This document shows positions 24,901-39,630 of a DNA stretch of 64,000 bases, one piece after another. Origin of the DNA: Batillaria attramentaria. Its lineage: Eukaryota; Mollusca; Gastropoda; Batillariidae. The notes beneath the pieces are model-generated. The model was given only the letters and a program-made list of their open reading frames with translations. It had not been told where the DNA came from and did not search any database. A program made the position numbers and the translations under genes. Each line of letters opens with the position of its first letter. The stretch's first letter is position 1. The stretch spans positions 3,492,501-3,556,500 of the forward strand of contig JACVVK020000015.1 in assembly GCA_018292915.2 (NCBI GenBank), written 5' to 3'.

Positions 24901-27900
24901 TGGTATGTGGTAGGTTAGGGTTACGATAGGGGGGTTGGAACGTGCTGTTCAGCAAGATGTGTGTTTGTGTGTGTGTGTGCGCGCGCGTGTTCTTTAAAAC
25001 ATCCATATTTTTCCTTCCTTTGACACAGGTGTATTCAATCGATTCGCCGGAGACCTTCCAGTTCTACTACAACCCACAGAAATCATCCGGACGCACGCTT
25101 AACCTGGAGCGGTGTGCAGAGCAGATCGCCACACTGTGTGCCACACTGGGGGAGTACCCTGCTGTTAGATATCGCAGGTTGGTGTCCACACTAACGACCA
25201 GACATTCATCACTTTTAGTGGCTGGATGGTTTCGGGTGGGTAGTTTGAAGTTAAGAGGAACGGTTGTATCAAGGAATTTTCAAATGAAATCATGGTGTGG
25301 AGATTTTGACAGTGTTAGGTACTGATTGTATTGTTTTTTCCCCTGCAGAAAACCTGGAAAAACTTTCACAAAGCACATCATTTTCAGTTCATAATCAGTT
25401 TGCTTTCAGCTGCAGAAGAAGGGCTGCATGTATTCCTGTGTTGACATCTGTTGTTATCTCCGAGTCAGAATAAACTTCATGTCGCTGGCAAGAAGTCCTT
25501 GATATAGATCTGTGTATATATCTTTTCTGTCTGGCAGTGATTATGACCGCAATGCTGAGTTTGCCCAGCTGGTACAACAGAAGCTGGATGCATACAGAGC
25601 TGATGATCACACAATGGGAGAGGTGAGTTAATATTATGGGGTTTGTTACTGTTACATCAGTACATGTAACATCTTTTGGGGGATAACTTTGATGCTTTTA
25701 CTTGATTGTATGTTGTTGTTTTTTATTTTAAATATCTTGTGGCAGTTTTGGTCTTTTCTTATTTCTTTTTTTCAAGGGTTTGGTGTTTAGTTAGAGTAAA
25801 AAAATCTTTCAGTTGTTCATGAAGCCTTTTCTTTCCCTTTGTTGCTGTCAGGGTGTTCAGAAAGATCGCTCCATGCTGCTGATTTTGGACCGAGGGTTTG
25901 ACCCCATCTCACCGCTGCTTCACGAGCTGACCTTCCAGGCCATGGCTTATGACCTCCTGCCCATTGAAAATGATGTGTATAGGTCAGTTTGACTTGCGTA
26001 TGTTTGCATCTGTAGGTGCAGTTGAGTGACAGTTGAGGGTGTTACTGCTAGTGCAGGTGTATTTTTCAAATGTCTGAATGGCAGATCTTATGTGAAACAT
26101 GCTGTAGTGATTGGAAGTGTTTATGGGGTTTTCTTGCCTGTACTGACTTAGACACTGATTAAATTCTTCAGCAGTTTTACAGAGGTGAAACACATTTTCC
26201 TGTCTTGCATGATATCATATGCCCCAGTGTTCCTTAAAGCTTTCAAAACTGACGGTCGCTTTGGCCTTCTTTGTTGAATTCAGAGGGTCATTTTGTAGAA
26301 TCAGTGACATACCCCTTCAAATCTCTTCATCTAATTCCAAAATCTCTGTGTAAATGATGCATGTAAGTTCGTAGTAAGGAACACAGATAATTCAGCTAGT
26401 CTTAGTCGCATGCATGCGCGCGCGCATACACACAGTCACACACACACACACACACACACACAATGTAAAAGTTGTGGTGTGAAGTACACTCTTCAAGCAG
26501 CATGGTGGTTATTGTGTCAGGTATGAGAACACCAACGGCAGTGAGGTGCAGGAGAAGGACGCCCTGCTGGATGAGAACGACGAGCTGTGGGTGGAGCTGC
26601 GACATCAGCACATGGCCATCGTCTCCCAGTGAGTTGCTTCCAATCGTCCATTTCTTCCCTGAAAAATTAGATTGTATTTAACACTAATTTTCAGGGACTG
26701 ATCTTGGCATGGTTGGTTGTCCGATGACTTCAGTCACAATCTGCACAGAAAGTCCCCGTCCCCCCCCCCCCCCCCCCCCCCCCCTCCCGAGTGGCTTGCT
26801 GACACTGATCAGTGAGACGCTTGAAATGTTGAAACCAAATGATAAACAAGATTACACTAAATTAATCAGTTTTTGATTGCCAGCTAGCAAATCTGTGAAG
26901 CAGTCTTTATTATTAGCTCACTGAACGGTTGATGCAGCCGTTTACCTGGTTTGATAATTTGATCAACTGACAAATTCTTGTACATGTACTTTGTGCTTAA
27001 ATGTTACTGTCTTGGCATTTTGGAGGCTGGTTATGTTCAGACATTCATACAGGGATGAGCTTCATTCTCCCCTAGTGTTTGTTACCGTTTGCAAGAATCT
27101 TGAGGTGACATCTGCTCCTAAACTGGTTGTGTATCCTGTACCACAATGGTATGGTATGGTAGACTTCTCCTGGGCACACATATATCCATCTCTACTGAAA
27201 TGCTCACAGCGCCGCAGGGCTGGAGGACGAAGCAGTGAAAGCCTGCTGCCGCTAAGAGCTACTTTATGTGCAAACCTCCACCCTTCTATTCACTCTGGTG
27301 TGTGTGACAGTATTTCTGTTTACTACGAGACCGGCCTCAGCCTACTCTTCTTCGAAAGATGAATGTGGGATTTTTAGCATGCACACTTGATATATGTGCG
27401 TGCGTGTGTACTCAGGATCCTAAGTCGGATGCCTTAACCACTAGACCAAATCCTCTGTCACTACCTGTGAAGGTGTGCATGCATAACTCCTCTTTCACCC
27501 TGCAGACAAGTGACACGCAAGCTGAAGCAGTTCGCAGAATCCAAGCGGATGGGGTCGGCAGAGAAGGCCAACATCCGCGACCTGTCTCAGATGCTGAAGA
27601 AGGCCCCCCAGTACCAGAAGGAGCTGAGCAAGTACTCGGCCCACCTGCACCTTGCGGAGGACTGCATGCGTCAGTACCAGAAACATGTCGACAAGCTCTG
27701 CAAGGTGGAACAGGTAAGACAGGTGTACATCAACAGGAAGACAAATGTCTAAGCATTGTGTGAAGTTAGGAAGAGAGAGCGAGCAACAACAACAAAAATG
27801 GAAGTGAGCGTGAAAGCCTTGGAGCATTTATATAAAGTGCCTGCATTTTTATGCCGCAGTGACACCACTTACCCTTTTTTTTTTTACCCATTTTTTACCA

Positions 27901-29577
27901 AGTAGAGTGAGCTGAAAGCTTTTCCTTGGCCCAGGTAAGCCAAAATATAAAGATCTGATGCAGAGATAAAAGACTTGAAAGTCAGAACACAACTTAAAAA
28001 AAAAAAAAATTTAATCTCACACAGTGACGCAAGCTGAAGATAAAATTGTAAAAGAAAAATGTAGTGGAGAGGAGGGGAAGAAGAACAGGGAACTCGCATG
28101 CCCAGTATGTCACATGCCAACTGTCTGTTCTGGGTCAGGATCTTGCGATGGGTACTGATGCTGATGGAGAGAAGATCAAGGATCACATGCGAAACATTGT
28201 GCCCATCTTGTTGGACCAGAACATCACCGCCTATGATAAAATCCGCATCATTCAGCTGTACATCATTCACAAGGGAGGTAAGAAAATAAACAAAATCGAG
28301 GGAGGCTAACGTTTCACGTGAAATATACTACAGGACCTGAAGTCTCCACAAAAGAGAAGCACTTAATATGAGATCTAGATTCAAGATTTTTCAAGATTTT
28401 ATTTTCCTTTTCCCCCTTATGGAGGGTATGGAGGATACCAAAAAAATCAAACCTAGATCACTTAGTCTAGACAGAAAGATACAGATATATGTAAAATATA
28501 TACATGTAATCTATACACAAGAAAGCGCAACCACCTATGAACAGCAGGATGGTTGGTTTGTCAGTTAATTTAACAGATGCAGTTTCATTGTTTTTGGTAT
28601 GGGTATTAGTGATGATATGATCATGTTAAATGGTGTGAGTGCTAGAGTTACCAGCCTAGAAAGTTTTGACCTCTTTGGCCAGGTATTGCCTCACATTGTA
28701 TACAGGCAGGTGCCTAAAGAACAGGTTGAACTGTACAGAAACAATAACGGTATTTCCTTCTCGTATGTGGCACCGTTCATTCGGGCCGATCGTCGGGGGG
28801 TTCTCTCCAGGTACCCCGGCTTCCTCCCCCTCTGCTTTGGAAATGTACAGCCCACCGAATTTGAAAAATAAATGCAATTCTAAATTCCAAAATGTAAATA
28901 GCTGAGCTGACCCTTCGCACCACATGATTGTAATTTGTTTATGTCCAGTGTGTGAGAGAATGCGTGTGATTCACGTGAGTGTGTGTGTTGGATTCAGTTC
29001 GCGGCACTTGGAGCCGATTCATGAAAATGGGTGAAGCGCCTATACAGTACTCATTATTATTAATATTATTGTTGTTATTTGTTTTCAACTTACCAGGAAT
29101 CTCAGAGGAGAATCTTGCCAAGCTGGTGCAGCACGCTCAGATTCCCCCGGAGGAGAAGTGCATCATTACCAACATGCAGAACCTGGAGGTCCCCATCATC
29201 CTAGACGTACGTACACGCATTGACGTCATCTTTTCTTCTTTCCCCCTTTTTTTTTCCCCCAACCCTCACAGGCACTATTGTTTTTGTGTGATTGTTAATT
29301 GAAACCCATCAGACTGTTATTGTGTTAGCCCGGAATTGGTGGTTCTCCCCTTCCCCCCCCCCCCTCCACCTTCATACCTCCTTTTGCTGCCTCCATTCCT
29401 CCATCCCATCATGTGTCTTTTATTTTGCTAGGCTCTATGCATCTTGTGAACCAGCAACAGGAACAAAAGCAAAACTAATAAATAATTTCCCATTTTGAGG
29501 ATGACAAAACTGAACAAAAAACAGGAAAACTGAACAAAACAAAACAAAAAAAACAAGCAACCAAACAGCGCACGCAT

Positions 29578-29620
<43 letters not shown>

Positions 29621-31738
29621 AGGGCACACTAGTTTCAAACATGTGTGGATTTAAGGTTTGCACAGGTCAACATTCAGTATCACTTGCACTGCCACTGGCA
29701 CTCAGCCAGGCTTAAATAAAAAAAATTCTGTAGAACTAACCGTGCCTACCATGTTTGTGACACACATAGAGTATTTTGTATTGTGGAACCTACAAATTAT
29801 GAATAGATTTTGCGTTGCACTGAAAATGAAATGATGTGAAACTTACAGGCTGTTTAAACACAAAATTTGGCATGAATTTGCATGTGCATGGGAATGCTAA
29901 GTTCAGCTTCTCTCCGAAGGCTCAGGACGGCCTCCCTTGAATCTTTTTTTACCTTTTCTTTTTATACAAGTTTGAGTGCTTGTTTCCTTGTAGTTTGTGT
30001 CACCCTGCAATGCAGGTTCTCTGTCAATATGTCTTCTGGCATTCAGCTTTTCAAGTGTGTTTGTCTCTGCAGCTGTGAATGCTCATGTATTTATTGTCAT
30101 CACCCCGGTATGCTACAGCATTCTTTCTCTTCGGCTTGGACTGTTTGACAGTCTTTTGACTCTTTACAGTTTGTAAGCCATCTACCCATGGGATATGAGC
30201 AACCTGCAAATTGAACGATGCATGTTACAATGTACATGCATTTTATTTTTGTGACAGGATATTTAAACAAGTCCTGATCATACTGATAACAGATATATTC
30301 CTTTTGAAATTGAGCTGGAGTACTTCAGTGTTCCCGATAACGCACAGGGGTGCGTGTTTGTATGCACAAAACTCTTAACTTGACACACAAATTTGAGAAC
30401 CATTCCTCACTGGGGACACATGTTTTTGGTCTCGTTGTCACAAACAGTATTTTTCCAACTCTCTCCCGGAGACTCAAAGAACATAAAGCGATCTGTAACC
30501 AGCAGCGGACACTTGCAGCATCGCATTGCCCGTTACAGACAGAATCTGATGTATGGACCCTCCATATTTACAAAAGGACCCTCAGAAATATGGAGAGAGG
30601 GTCCCTAGGACCCTTGTATTTCCGAATCACAGGGAACACCGGTACTTATGCATGTAATATTCAGTTTCGCTCAGAGTTTATTTTGTTCGTTACATGGCAG
30701 GTGGATGGAGGTGGGGGTGTGGAGGGGGGAGCCTTCAGATCTGGACAGGTGGTGGGCATTCTGTGAAAGACTTTAAACCACCAAGCAACGAACCAACCAA
30801 TTCATATTGGGACAGATGCAGTTTCTGAATGAACAGTCCTGGTGCTTTTTTCTTTTCTTTTTCTCTCTGGTGTGTGTCAGTTGTTGACTGCATACATGTA
30901 CTTGCTTGTGGCTTTGTAGGCGGCATCATTTTTCAACTGCATTTTTTCTGCTCTTCTCTGTCACCATTGCTTACCTCACTACCTGTTTATGATGGTCGTC
31001 TGGCAGGCTCACTTTGGATACACCTTCAGTATTTACTGTCACTATCTGTCCAGATTATATCTCTGTGTTGGTTCACTGGGTATCGGGACAAACTAGATAT
31101 TACCGTTACATTGTATTTTATGTCAGTTACAAGGCTTTTCTGGCCGGTGTTTGCAGGAATGTTTTCTTCGTCGCATTTCGGTGGTAGATTGAAAATACAC
31201 CTTAGTTCATTGGGAAGTGGACTCAGGATTCAAAATTCTAACAAGATTTCAATGAGAAATTCAAGGGAAACTGTAAAAATGGGCATGTTTTGTTATTGTT
31301 TTATAGCAAATAATTCAGTTGCATATTAAGGTGGTTGTTGTTTTTCTGCGGAAACAGTATACTATATAGGCTGAGCGCAACTCGGTGTGTGCAAGGTGGA
31401 AGAGTGAAATTTTAAAAGTATGTCTGCTACCCCCTCCCCTCCATCCCAGCTTTCAGTGAAGGACTGCAGTCTTGGCCAGCCCTGAAACATCAGAACCCTG
31501 TGTTTACCTGTTTCTTTTAGTGTTAGAAATCTTGTAGGGTATATTGTCCCAATCATTGACCAGTATGTTTTGCTTTCTTATTCCTGGTCTTCCTTTGAAG
31601 ACATTGGTCATTGTCTATTTTGTCTTGGTGGTGATTGTTACTGTCATCATTCTTGTCTGCTTGCTGCTGAGTATGTTCATACTGAAGTATGAAGTTGTCA
31701 TAAAGCAGTGAAAAGACTATCTTTCATACACACACGCA

Positions 31739-31809
<71 letters not shown>

Positions 31810-34800
31810 ACTGATTGAGTAGCCCTGTACTTTTGAAAATACTTATGAAGAACCAACACAAAATCCCTAACCCAAAAAGTGCATTTCTCACGTGTACTTA
31901 TACTACAAGTTCACTACATGTAAAAAGCATTTTTCTGATCTCCGCTGTACTTTTCGCCAATCTCATTGCGTCTGTAAACACGTTTTGTAATTCTCCTCCA
32001 CTAGACAGGACCCAGTAGTCTGTGTTATGTTCAGACCAAATTACCTATATTGTTGTAAGTTGGTTGGTTCTGTTATGTTTTGCTTTTAGTGGTTCTGTGT
32101 GAATTTTAAATCAGAGGGGGAGGGTAACATCCTTTTCAGTTTCAAATCTATCTTACTTTTTGTCTCTGCTTTTTTTTTTCTTTTTTTTTTTGGCGATTCT
32201 TCCTGTTTTCTTAAAGATGTATAATTTGAAGGTGGTTGGTTTTTCGTTATTTGTGCTTTAGTCATCCTGGTGTTTGATGTAGGATACATCTGTTACTAAT
32301 GTGTGTTTCTTCTACTAGTTCTAGGACTTGCCCGAGGAAAACCAAAAAAAAAAAAAAAAAAAATCTGTTGAGACTTTTAAGGGTACTGTCAAACTGATGT
32401 TTACTTTTTTAGTTTTGAGAGAGCCGACAATGAAAGCAGTGAGGTGGAGAAAAGTCTCTTCTTTTTTTTTTCTTTTTTAGGTTTGCTTGTTCTTTTCGCT
32501 TTTGCCAATTTTGGGAGCTGCGTGTACTTTGCTTTGCTTTCTGCCAGTGGAATGGGTCATGGCTGCATCTCGCCAAATCTTGCTAGCTGCAGAGCTGTGA
32601 CTGCTACCTTGATAATGTTTGAATGCTCAGAGGGAACCTTTGATTACATAAACTTAAAAGTACTGTGAAGAAAATGTACCTCAGAATTTCGTGATCAGTT
32701 ACTACTGTGAATAAAAACTCACCAAGCAGAGCATGTGCTGAAATGTTTTATTATCATTATTATTCAATATACCTATCCTTCAGCCAACATTGTGGACTTT
32801 CACAGAAGATGCGTAGATATTAAATGGCAAAAAAGAAGTTTGAGGTTCTTGGAGTGGAAAAGGCTAAACCCATGAGATATCGCCCAAACAGGAATATTCA
32901 GTAAATATTTATCCTGCCAAGCTTCTTGTCCGAACATTAATGCGATGTTGTGGTTTGTTCTTCCCTCATGCTTGCGCCGTGTGGCTCGATAGGCTCAGGG
33001 TAAAAATGTTAAAGGCCTGCTTCAGGATTCGTCTAGTTACGGCACGTTTCAGGCCAATTTTATCCAGGTGAGACCGTCTCAAAACCTCGTCTCCTCGCAC
33101 TGTAGGCTCAGTCTCTGTCTGTAGAACATTCTCATCATGTCAGAGGCTTGCCCACTACTGCTGCTGCCCTGCTTGTTTTTCTCTGAGGCGAAAATTTATA
33201 ATCACATCTTGAGTCGTTCCTGACTGACTAACCTATGTTACAGTCTCTGCAGAAACTGCATTGGTTATTTATCAAGCCCCTGCAGCTCAGGGTTCTAGGG
33301 ACTTCACAGAAAAATGTCGGTAATGTGTCACTAAAATGTGCAATAATTTTATACCAGAAAAGAAAAATAGCGAATTTATAAATAGCACATTACTGGTCAG
33401 TCATTTTCAACATAAAATTCAAGACCCTTATCTTAAGTTGAGTTATCTTCAGTATTATTACAATTAAGTCCTGAAGGGGAAAGAGAACGGTAACTCACAA
33501 ATAAATTACACTCTCCAAAGAGATTCCAAGTTCGCTTGTTTTGCCTGGCAAAGTTGTTGGGGTGGGTGATACGATTCAGGGGACATTTTCTCACAGCGCA
33601 AATAACAGGAATCAATCAACCTAACAATAGCAAACAGCAACAACAAAAAACCCAGCCAACAACAGAAACATCGGAAAGAGGTTAACACTTAACACTTTCA
33701 GCCCTGCCACCGTATCACCTACGGTCTCGCAGACCCTAACAATAATATGTGTGCATGTGACCAACTCCCATACGCTCTGCACAGTGGAAGATTCCCCTAT
33801 AGGATGGATCCAATACTTCTTGAGAAATAGGGTTTTGTATGCAAGAGCCCAGCTTTAGATCTAGCACACTTGAAAAACTCCCAGGCAGAGCGCGTTATCG
33901 CTACTGATATTCCTTCAGGGCTGAAAGAGGTTAACCCGTTCCTGACGGGCTACGAGTATTCTCGTAACAGCTGTGCAGCAACTAGCTCCGGGCTACGAGT
34001 ATACTCGTAATGACAACTAGCGGTCCAAATCGTGTCTTGATCCAGCTTTTAAGCATTCAAAACCAGGTTTATGGTATTGTTTCCCTTCCTATGAGACCAC
34101 TTCCTGCGTTTGAGTCTTTGATGGTGGTTTTCACTCGAATTTTGAAAGACAAATGGCACGAAAGCGACTCCTAACGCACGCCGAACTTTTACACGAACTT
34201 GCGCTCAATAGCGATAGTGCTAGCGACCTAGAGTCAGACTCCGATAATGTTGATTTTGTGCATGAAAGTGACGAATCTTCGCCTGAAAGTGAAGTAGAGG
34301 CCTTCCATGTGGCTGGCCCGAGCCATGCCGATAATGGTAGTGCCAGAACTCGAAATAATCGAGGAAGAAGTTCACCGCCAAGTCATAACCATTATATCCG
34401 CAACAAGAAATTACAGTAAGCTTCAGTAGGGTCTTACCTATTCAAAAACCAAGTTTCATGAAAATTGCTCCTCAAATAAAAAAAGTTTTGCCCGTTCAAA
34501 TAACACTACCCAAAATTCTGTGTTTTCATCACGGCAGCCCTAGGCAGCAGGGGTAGACTGCACTGTGGCTGTGTTAAGCAGAAAAGGGTTAAAGTCATGC
34601 AGCAGATGGGGGACACAGCAGTTTCTGACATGGTGAGAGTGTCCGTAGCTAATAGTTACTGTATCTGTTTTTATGTTCTGTTTAAACCCTGAATGCTGGT
34701 TTAATGTTAAGTTCAGCGTAAACCATTTTGTTTTACCGTTTTACTTGGTTTACTCTTTGGGAGCAGTAGTATGGGGCGTTTCAACATTGTGTTCAGATTT

Positions 34801-35003
34801 TTTTTTTTTTTTAGTTGTTTTGTTTCTTTTTGGTGCAGGGGACTCACATCACAACTCACTTTGGGTAACCAGTTTGTATCAGTTGCTTAGGGGTGTTCAG
34901 TTGTAAACTCCGTACGTACACCTTCATTGAAAAGTACAGTACATGTACACGTGGTGAATATTGACACTTTGAAAACTCACTGTCCAGTTTGTGAGAGTGA
35001 GTG

Positions 35004-35072
<69 letters not shown>

Positions 35073-36534
35073 GGGGGATCCAGGTATTTTGGAGAGTTGA
35101 GTGTGTTGGACAAGGTAAAATAAGGTCTCCACGCTAATAAATGAACAGTTGGGGCGGGTTATCTTAATTATCATTTTCACATGTGATGGAAATTTATTCA
35201 TGTATTTGTATTTATTAATTTAATGAAGGAATTGTTCATTTATTGCCACACATAATATGTCAGTTTCCCTGTTGTTGTTGTTGAAGGCATATGTCTTGAT
35301 TTAGAATCAGATTTTTTTTTAAACTCTACAGATTTAGTAACAGGATGTAGAGTTGATAAGCTGGAGTGATTTTCCCACCCGCTTCAGCTTAGGGGCTTGC
35401 CGAGACTGACAGGTTGCCTGAGAGGGGTGAATAAAATAAAAACAATGGTGAATTTTTGTATCTTAATGATAATAATAATAATGAGGAGGATAATAATAAG
35501 GAGTTGGAAGTGCACCCTTTCCCATGCTACTTTCTTTTTTAAAAATCCACAAAGAAATAAATAAAAGAAATTATTCACTATCCTGCAACATAAATATGGA
35601 ATTTTTTTATTTGTTTGGAAACGTGAGATTTCTGTTACTGGTAGGTTAAAAAAATAAAATAATAAAAAAAACTCCCCCTGTCTGTCGTAGTCTGAGAATA
35701 TCAAAGGTTGGTTAGTATGGGATGTGTGTACCTGTGCATGGTAGTTTTCAGTGCTGGATATTGTGGAAGTTTTCGGCTGTAGACTGAAGTAGAGAGCTCC
35801 TGTATGTGCCTTTCATTGGAAGCCTTTGACGTCCCAAGAGTGTATCAACGAGAGCAGTCAACACTATTCCCACTCCGGGGGTTTCCACCTCCACTGTGCT
35901 TACCCTCGTGTATACTCTGTGTGTTTTATTAAGTTTCTTTGTGTTTGAGGTGTGAAATATATTGCAATGTAATAGAAGTTCATTCCTGACTAACTTCGTG
36001 TAAACAGAGATGTAGGTATGTTGTTGTTTGGTTCAAGACAGTGTGTTCATGTTGAATCATCAGGTTTTTGTTACTCACAGATCAGTCTGTCTCAGTACCC
36101 GATTTTCATACCTGAAGTTCGGTTCGTTCTCGCAGCATTAGGAGTATTCTTTGTTCTGTGTTTACTTGTATTGTGTACTACAGTACAACTTCTTTTAGGC
36201 GACCACTCCATTGGACAGATATGAGTGGTCTTAAAAGAGAGGTGGCCACCCAAAAGAAGCTTCAGAATCAGACGGTGAAGAAGTGCAACCCAGGATCATG
36301 GTAACATTGGTCTGCACAGGCAGGTGGTCTCTCAAAGGGGTGGTCACCCAAAAAAGGTTCTACTGTATAGTGTACCTTCACTTGAGAAAAGGTTCACTCT
36401 CAGGATGGGCCTCCTGTAGTACATGTAACAGTGTTGTCCATGCAGAGTGGATGTTGCACTTTTCTGTCTGTCTGGAGGAAAAGAGCTTTGTGTTGGCAGT
36501 GTTCTGAATACACACACACACACACACACACACG

Positions 36535-36599
<65 letters not shown>

Positions 36600-37284
36600 G
36601 CCCAGGAATTGGGTGTCTTTCAATCACCTTGACCCAGAAACTGTTGACCAATCAACAGGCTACAGAGCTACAGGATGAACCGAGGCCTAGTTTTTGTGGG
36701 GCGCTATTTTGGCAGGTTTTGTTATTGTGCTGTTGGTTCAGTTTGTGTGGTTTTGTGTTTGTTTATACCTTCTGTTCTTTGAGAATTGGTTATGCTTTGA
36801 AAAAAAAAATGTACAATAAGGTCAGTTGAATTTTTCCCTTTATTTATTTATTTATTAATTTTTTAAAGTTACCATTTCTCTTTTTTATGTTGTTTTCAAT
36901 AGTTGAAAATGTGGTTCTTTTAATTTCTTGTTTACTAACGCATGTTGTAGAAGGAGGTAGGAGAGGAATTTTGCACAGTGAAGACATTTATTGTCACACA
37001 CACATGCTTCACATCTGATATGCACCCCCCCCCCCCTCTTGCAACCCTCCCCCCTCACCCCTTCACCCTTTTTTTATTTTATTTTTTTTTTTGAAAATGG
37101 CATGCAGGTGGGAAAAATATGGTTTCACAAGTTTGGTTTTTGGTGGTTGCTGTAGAGAAACTGTTGGTTGGTTTATATGTGTGGCAATTTTCAGGAAACA
37201 CTAGTACTGAACAAGTTTTGGTTTCTGTTACAACTTAATTGAAGTGGCCTTTCAGATCCTCCAATGTACAGCGATACATGCATG

Positions 37285-37345
<61 letters not shown>

Positions 37346-39476
37346 TGAAGGGTGCATCCACAACTTAACCTTATCTTTGCATGCTCACGTTCGGGGTGCA
37401 CATCTGCAGATTTTACCACAGTTCAGTTTCAGAGACGATTAATTTTACAGGCATGCATTGACGTTTTTTATGTTGTCCAAAGCACTACTAATTTTTGTTT
37501 GTAAATGCAGTTCTATAAGGTTCCTTTCTTTTGTATGTTAATGACAGTTTGCAGTAAATTGACATCCTCTGTGTGGGGGAGAAACAGGTTGGGTCTGGTT
37601 GCAAGAAAGAATTGGAGGGTGCTGGTTGCACGATTATTGTCTCCTTTATGATTGAATTTGTCAGAGCAACACGTATAGACTAAATCTTATTGTCTGGTAC
37701 AAAAGTTATTGAACCAGTGTACGTACATGCACATGTATCATCTGTATGCGAGTGTGTTTCCTATGAATTGTGCCGTGTGCACACTTGTTGTGTATGACTT
37801 ATATATTGGTACAGTTTCTATTGCATAGGCATACGTTTTGTGGATAACAATCACTCTAAAGGGAGCAGTGTTGTCACTGTACATGTACCTAACATAGAAG
37901 TGTGATAACGTCTGAAATTTTTGCTGCTTCTCTGCCACAGCAGTCATTCTTATCAAGTGCTTGTGTAACTATAAATGTCATGTTTTCATGGATAGATTTG
38001 TGTTAACGTGCATGGATTCTGTGAGTAGTTGACCAGTTGCATGTCGTCGTAGAGTCCGACTGCAGAGAAATCGAGAGAAAAAGTGTTGTTGTCGATAGAA
38101 GAGAGTTTTAGTTGTGTTGATGTCTTCATGTGCTTTGACGTGGATTGCATGTACACGTACGTACTTGTCAGCCACACTTTGGGTTGTTAGCTGTAGTGAC
38201 CAGAACAGTCAACAGACTGATATGTAGATGTGTTACGTACATGTCATGCTGATGGTGTCATGTGTTTCGTGTTTCAGGGTAGTCGCCGCAAGTATCATCA
38301 GCCCTACCAGACTTTCAATCGCCGCGAGCGATCGTCGGAGCACACCTACCAGATGTCTCGCTGGACCCCCTACATCAAAGACATCATGGAGGTTTGTGTT
38401 TTCGGTTCAGTTTGTCACAGTGAAACAGTCATTTAGCACTACCTATGACTCTCATGACACAATCATGCAGTATAGACGTCACTAGCAGGAGTGACAAACA
38501 TGTATACAAAGTAGTCAGTACTATTACTGTTATGTGTGTGCAGTCTGGTGCTTTTTCTTCTTCTTTTTTTTAAAGAGGGAAGAGGGTACTGTATTTCTTA
38601 TCTGAAGGTAGATGGAATACAATTACAAGCAAGATGTTACTGATCACAGACAATAAGTTTAGATGAAATTTTATTCAGTTCACTCATGATCATTAATATT
38701 AATATTATGAAATGATGTATCATTTTTTCAATTTTGTTTTCTAATTTATTTTATAGGATGCTATCGAGGACAAACTTGATGTCAAACATTTCCCATACCT
38801 GTCTGGTGGTGCGTCCGCACGTCCTTTCAACATGCCTGGTCCACGCAGGTAAGTATCGTTACAAATAAGGTAATGTGTGGTAACCAAAATCAGTCATCTG
38901 AAACACTTGTGCCAAGTTCTTACGGACTTTCATGTGCAGTTGAGAACAAACGCACTATTGAGGGCTTTGTGTAGTACAGCAGAATAGCACTACAGTCATT
39001 GTCACATTTACGTTGGTACTCAGTTGACATTTTTGCTGCTCAGAGTCAGATGTGGAATATGGACTGTTTTAAAAAATGTTAACAAATCAAATTGAAGCAG
39101 TCCTTCCATTCTCTCCTTATTTAGAAGGAAAAACAAAGACGGGGGAATTCAATTGCATTGGGTAGTCTTTCACCGTCATATCGGTAGCTCCCAATCCATG
39201 CCCCCACCCCCACCCCCACCCCCAACAGTCAATGTTTGCCTTGTATTTACTTTGTCCCACTGAAAGTTCAGTAGCAGTGTTTATTTGTGCAGCGCACGTT
39301 ACGGTCAGTGGCACCAGGAGAAAGGGAAGACCAGCTACAAGAGTGGGCCGCGGCTGATCATCTTTATCCTGGGCGGCCTGACCTACAGCGAGATGCGGTG
39401 TGCCTACATCGTGACGCAAGCCGTCAAGAACTGGGAAGTTCTTATCGGTTAGTAGTGCCTTTGCCTCTCCATTTCA

Positions 39477-39546
<70 letters not shown>

Positions 39547-39549
39547 TCT

Positions 39550-39630
<81 letters not shown>

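Larger units (their letters stand above)
29207..38277 (+). other. STXBP1 intron 12, about 9 kb
   Basis: The flanking exons join directly in frame (VPIILD to GSRRKY), so no exon is missing. Contents: CA/TG tracts (29578, 31729, 35004, 36511, 37289), an imperfect GGACCCT hairpin near 30556-30602, two TTAA elements (33682-34592) and a mariner-type MITE (36179-36367). The rest is AT-rich, with T runs and ACATGTAC words and no recognised gene. Confidence 0.7.

Noticed and set aside
30556..30602. Hairpin GGACCCTCCATATTT / AAATATGG...AGGGTCC as a microRNA precursor
   Set aside because: Pairing is imperfect with a GGACCCT repeat in the loop, and there is no support for a processed arm; it is noted only as intron content.
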